From: an unidentified eubacterium SCB49
GTDB taxonomy: Bacteria; Bacteroidota; Bacteroidia; Flavobacteriales; Flavobacteriaceae
Length of the DNA: 64,000 nucleotides
Direction of reading: 5' to 3'
NCBI GenBank assembly: GCA_000170815.1
Contig: ABCO01000010.1
Coordinates: 17,652-81,651, forward strand
Part shown: positions 62,138 to 64,000 of the stretch, one piece after another
Numbering within the stretch: position 1 is the first letter of the stretch
How the letters are laid out: the number at the start of each line of letters is the position of its first letter
Made by a program: the position numbers and the translations under genes
The notes under the pieces: model-generated
Database searches by the model: none
Told to the model about the DNA's origin: nothing
Seen by the model: only the letters and a program-made list of their open reading frames with translations

Positions 62138-62260
62138 TTTGTTAATTTTAATTAATTATAGATTGTAAAAATTATAATTTGATTTTATTTATCCTTACGG
62201 TAAACCGTATTGTTGTCTTTTTTTTACTTTTAAAGTATAACAATACGTATTTATAAAAAA

Positions 62261-62303
62261 AAGACTGCTCAAATAATCTTTAAGATCATCTGAGCAGTCT
62301 TTT
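62261..62303. terminator. intrinsic terminator at 62.3 kb
   Basis: AAAGACTGCTCA and TGAGCAGTCTTT form a 12-bp stem. The loop itself has ATCTTTAAGAT. A and T runs on either side permit function on both strands. It follows the carboxypeptidase-regulatory-domain gene on the minus strand. Confidence 0.85.
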
Positions 62304-62359
62304 AAATAGGGGAGAAGTGCAAGCGGTGGTATAATTGCTTGCTCTGTACTATTTACGCT

Positions 62360-63838
62360 TTATTGTACCGCTTCAAAAGCAAGTATGGCTGCGTTAGGTT
62401 CCATAATAGTGTGGTCACTCCAGAAGGCTGGATCGTATTTTGATAATTGGCTCGCGGTAATTTCTGTATTTTCTGTAACTTGCTCATAAGCCGTTACACT
62501 TATATTTTCTGAAGAGAATACCACCATCTCATATTTCATACTAGAACTCGCCCCAATATCTAGATGCAATGCCAGCTCATTTTGCTTGCGTCTCCCTTTT
62601 ACGTTTTTGTTTTTTTCAATCACATTAAGAGGCCTGTCTAGTCCAAATTTAGAACCGTCTTCTAGTTCTAGATACTTAATGCCATATCCTCCAGCAGCTT
62701 CTTTAGCAAAAAGCATTTTTCCTTTAAACTTATTACGGCTATAGTTAATGCCTAGTAATCCAAACTTTTTTAAGGGGCGTACATTTTCAAACTCTAATCG
62801 CACAATGGCAAAATCTTGTGTGTTAACATAGAGCACGCCTTTAAAGTCTTTTCTGCCTTTAGGTTCAAAATTGATGATGTACACGGCAGTGTCGTCTATA
62901 AAAGTGTAATCTGCATGTGTAAAACGGTAACGGTTAGATTTTTCTAGAAAGTCAAGGTCTGTTTCTTCGTGAAAAAATAACTGTTCGTGTAGTTCAGAAA
63001 TACGTTCTTTAAGTGAAGGTAATAAACCGTCATCTTTAGGTTCTACTTCTTCTTTAACAAGGGCTGTTTCTTCTTGGTTTTGGCTCATTAAAGAATCTAA
63101 CTCTACTTTTGTACCAATAAGACCAGAACGTATTTTAAAGTAAGAATCTGGCTTTACGTTTTCTTTAAAGATTTTTTCTAGTTTTTCTGAAATGCCCTCC
63201 ACAGAAACATCTTTACTTTTATCGTGTAACTCTGCTGCCTTGTCTATATGTAGTTTGTTATTGCGATAGTCGCCATAATAATCACCTACAGCTTCTGTGA
63301 AATAGGCAGATTCTCTAGGTATAGACGCTGCAATCTTGTCAAAGAAAGGTTTGTCAAGCTCATCGATACTAGATTTTTTAAAACCGAAATCCATTTTTGT
63401 CATATGGTCTATATTGCTCTGTCTAAAAAAGATTTTCTTTTTAGAAGGGCTTATCGCATAGTTAGTGCTCAGGTTTTCTTTTACTTTTTCAATAACCTCT
63501 TCTGCTTCTAGTGGGTTCGCATTAATAAACACTTGACCTAGCTCAAAGGTTTCTGGCAGTAAAGAAACGGTTATCTCTCCTTCAGGTTGCCATAACGCTG
63601 TTTTTTGATATCCCATAGAAGATATAAAAATAGAATCTTTAATGCGGGTCATTTGCTGCGTTGTGATAGCAAATTTTCCTTCTTCATTTGTAATAAGACC
63701 GTTATGTTCTCCAGTGACTATTGTTGCAAAAGGGATAGGATCTCCTGTTTTTGCATCTACTACAGTTGCTGTTAATTGTTGTGCGCTTAATTGGTTGATT
63801 CCTGTAATTAGGGCTAAAAAAATAATTAATGTTCTCAT
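62360..63838 (-). CDS. carboxypeptidase-regulatory-like domain protein, exported
   Basis: An exported protein of 492 residues (MRTLIIFLALITGINQLSAQ). The N-terminal regulatory-like beta domain reads QLTATVVDAKTGDPIPFATIVTGEHNGLITNEEGKFAI, common in TonB-dependent and outer-membrane-associated proteins of Bacteroidota. The rest (about 100-480) is the usual long partner region: EEVIEKVKENLSTNYAISPSKKKIFFRQS, YRFTHADYTFIDDTAVYIINFEPKGRKDFKGVLYVNTQDFAIVRLEF, with beta-rich strands. No plug or receptor barrel is present. Ten residues upstream of the ATG at 63838 are also open. Function unassigned. Confidence 0.85.
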   Translation of the reverse strand: MRTLIIFLALITGINQLSAQQLTATVVDAKTGDPIPFATIVTGEHNGLITNEEGKFAITTQQMTRIKDSIFISSMGYQKTALWQPEGEITVSLLPETFELGQVFINANPLEAEEVIEKVKENLSTNYAISPSKKKIFFRQSNIDHMTKMDFGFKKSSIDELDKPFFDKIAASIPRESAYFTEAVGDYYGDYRNNKLHIDKAAELHDKSKDVSVEGISEKLEKIFKENVKPDSYFKIRSGLIGTKVELDSLMSQNQEETALVKEEVEPKDDGLLPSLKERISELHEQLFFHEETDLDFLEKSNRYRFTHADYTFIDDTAVYIINFEPKGRKDFKGVLYVNTQDFAIVRLEFENVRPLKKFGLLGINYSRNKFKGKMLFAKEAAGGYGIKYLELEDGSKFGLDRPLNVIEKNKNVKGRRKQNELALHLDIGASSSMKYEMVVFSSENISVTAYEQVTENTEITASQLSKYDPAFWSDHTIMEPNAAILAFEAVQ

Positions 63839-64000
63839 GATGCGTTGTTTTTTAAATAGACGCAGCATTTTTAATTAGAGTTGCCTGAGGTTTAAAATAA
63901 ATTGCTTTATAGTATTTTTTTATAGTGCTTTTATATGTGTATTTATTTTGTAATCAGTATGTTGTGTAAGAAAAAACCGCCCATTTAATTTTTTCAAATT
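63839..64000. other. end of window, noncoding
   Basis: AT-rich sequence upstream of the preceding minus-strand gene. No feature is supported. Confidence 0.5.

Noticed and set aside
60692..64000. Tyrosine recombinase or integron integrase near the cassettes
   Set aside because: None of the genes in the right-hand part has an R-H-R-Y recombinase pattern; the integrase could be outside the window or absent.

Overview
The window comes from an AT-rich member of the Bacteroidota, almost certainly a marine Flavobacteriaceae. The signs are two secreted proteins with type IX secretion (T9SS) type A C-terminal tails, many SusE/OmpH-style signal peptides and lipoboxes, PpiC/SurA chaperone clusters, and promoters of the Bacteroidetes type (TTG, 19 nt, TAnnTTTG). 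Translation starts generally lack strong Shine-Dalgarno sequences. I saw no rRNA or tRNA gene. The genus cannot be fixed from the sequence alone.

Layout. 0-4 kb is a glycolysis block (end of pfkA, gapA, a BadF/NagK-type kinase, pgi). 4-11 kb holds a cytosolic helical protein, a large T9SS-exported subtilase and comM, whose 3' end is duplicated downstream. 11-16 kb is a 5-oxoproline module: a DUF2891 lipoprotein, an NRAMP-like transporter without the metal-binding residues, and pxpABC. 16-22 kb carries an RluA-type synthase with no normal start codon, panB, an NTF2-like protein, sdaA and an alanine/sodium symporter. 21.5-24.2 kb is a umuDC operon whose UmuD has lost its Ser/Lys dyad, followed by a six-copy 156-bp tandem array. 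24-34 kb is mixed metabolism (TrmH-type methyltransferase, pepT, an MFS transporter again with no normal start, pyrD, a LysE exporter, a second roughly 150-bp tandem array, HMG-CoA lyase, a 5'-nucleotidase lipoprotein, a CxxCH haem-binding protein). 34-43 kb is guaB, an OmpH/Skp-like chaperone, three PpiC/SurA foldases, a MoxR ATPase and two tiny GldL-like membrane proteins. 44-52 kb is a TCA block: acnB, a second unrelated aconitase, a TlpA thioredoxin and sucC. 52-56 kb has a Crp-like regulator, a desaturase, a T9SS FG-GAP protein and an outer-membrane protein.

The accessory part is 56.5-60.7 kb, all on the minus strand: a Hachiman anti-phage pair (hamA-hamB, overlapping by 4 nt) and a putAbiC-type abortive infection gene. 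Between them lies a 130-bp element with the architecture of an integron attC site, and the cassette boundaries carry matching core sites (GTTAGGC/GCCTAAC for the Hachiman unit, GTTGTGC/GCACAAC for the putAbiC unit). No integrase is visible, so this looks like a remnant integron cassette array (CALIN-like) that delivered defence genes. The last 3.5 kb are lipoproteins and a carboxypeptidase-regulatory-domain outer-membrane-associated protein.

Gene calls rest on reading the translated sequences and recalled family motifs; no database search was possible.
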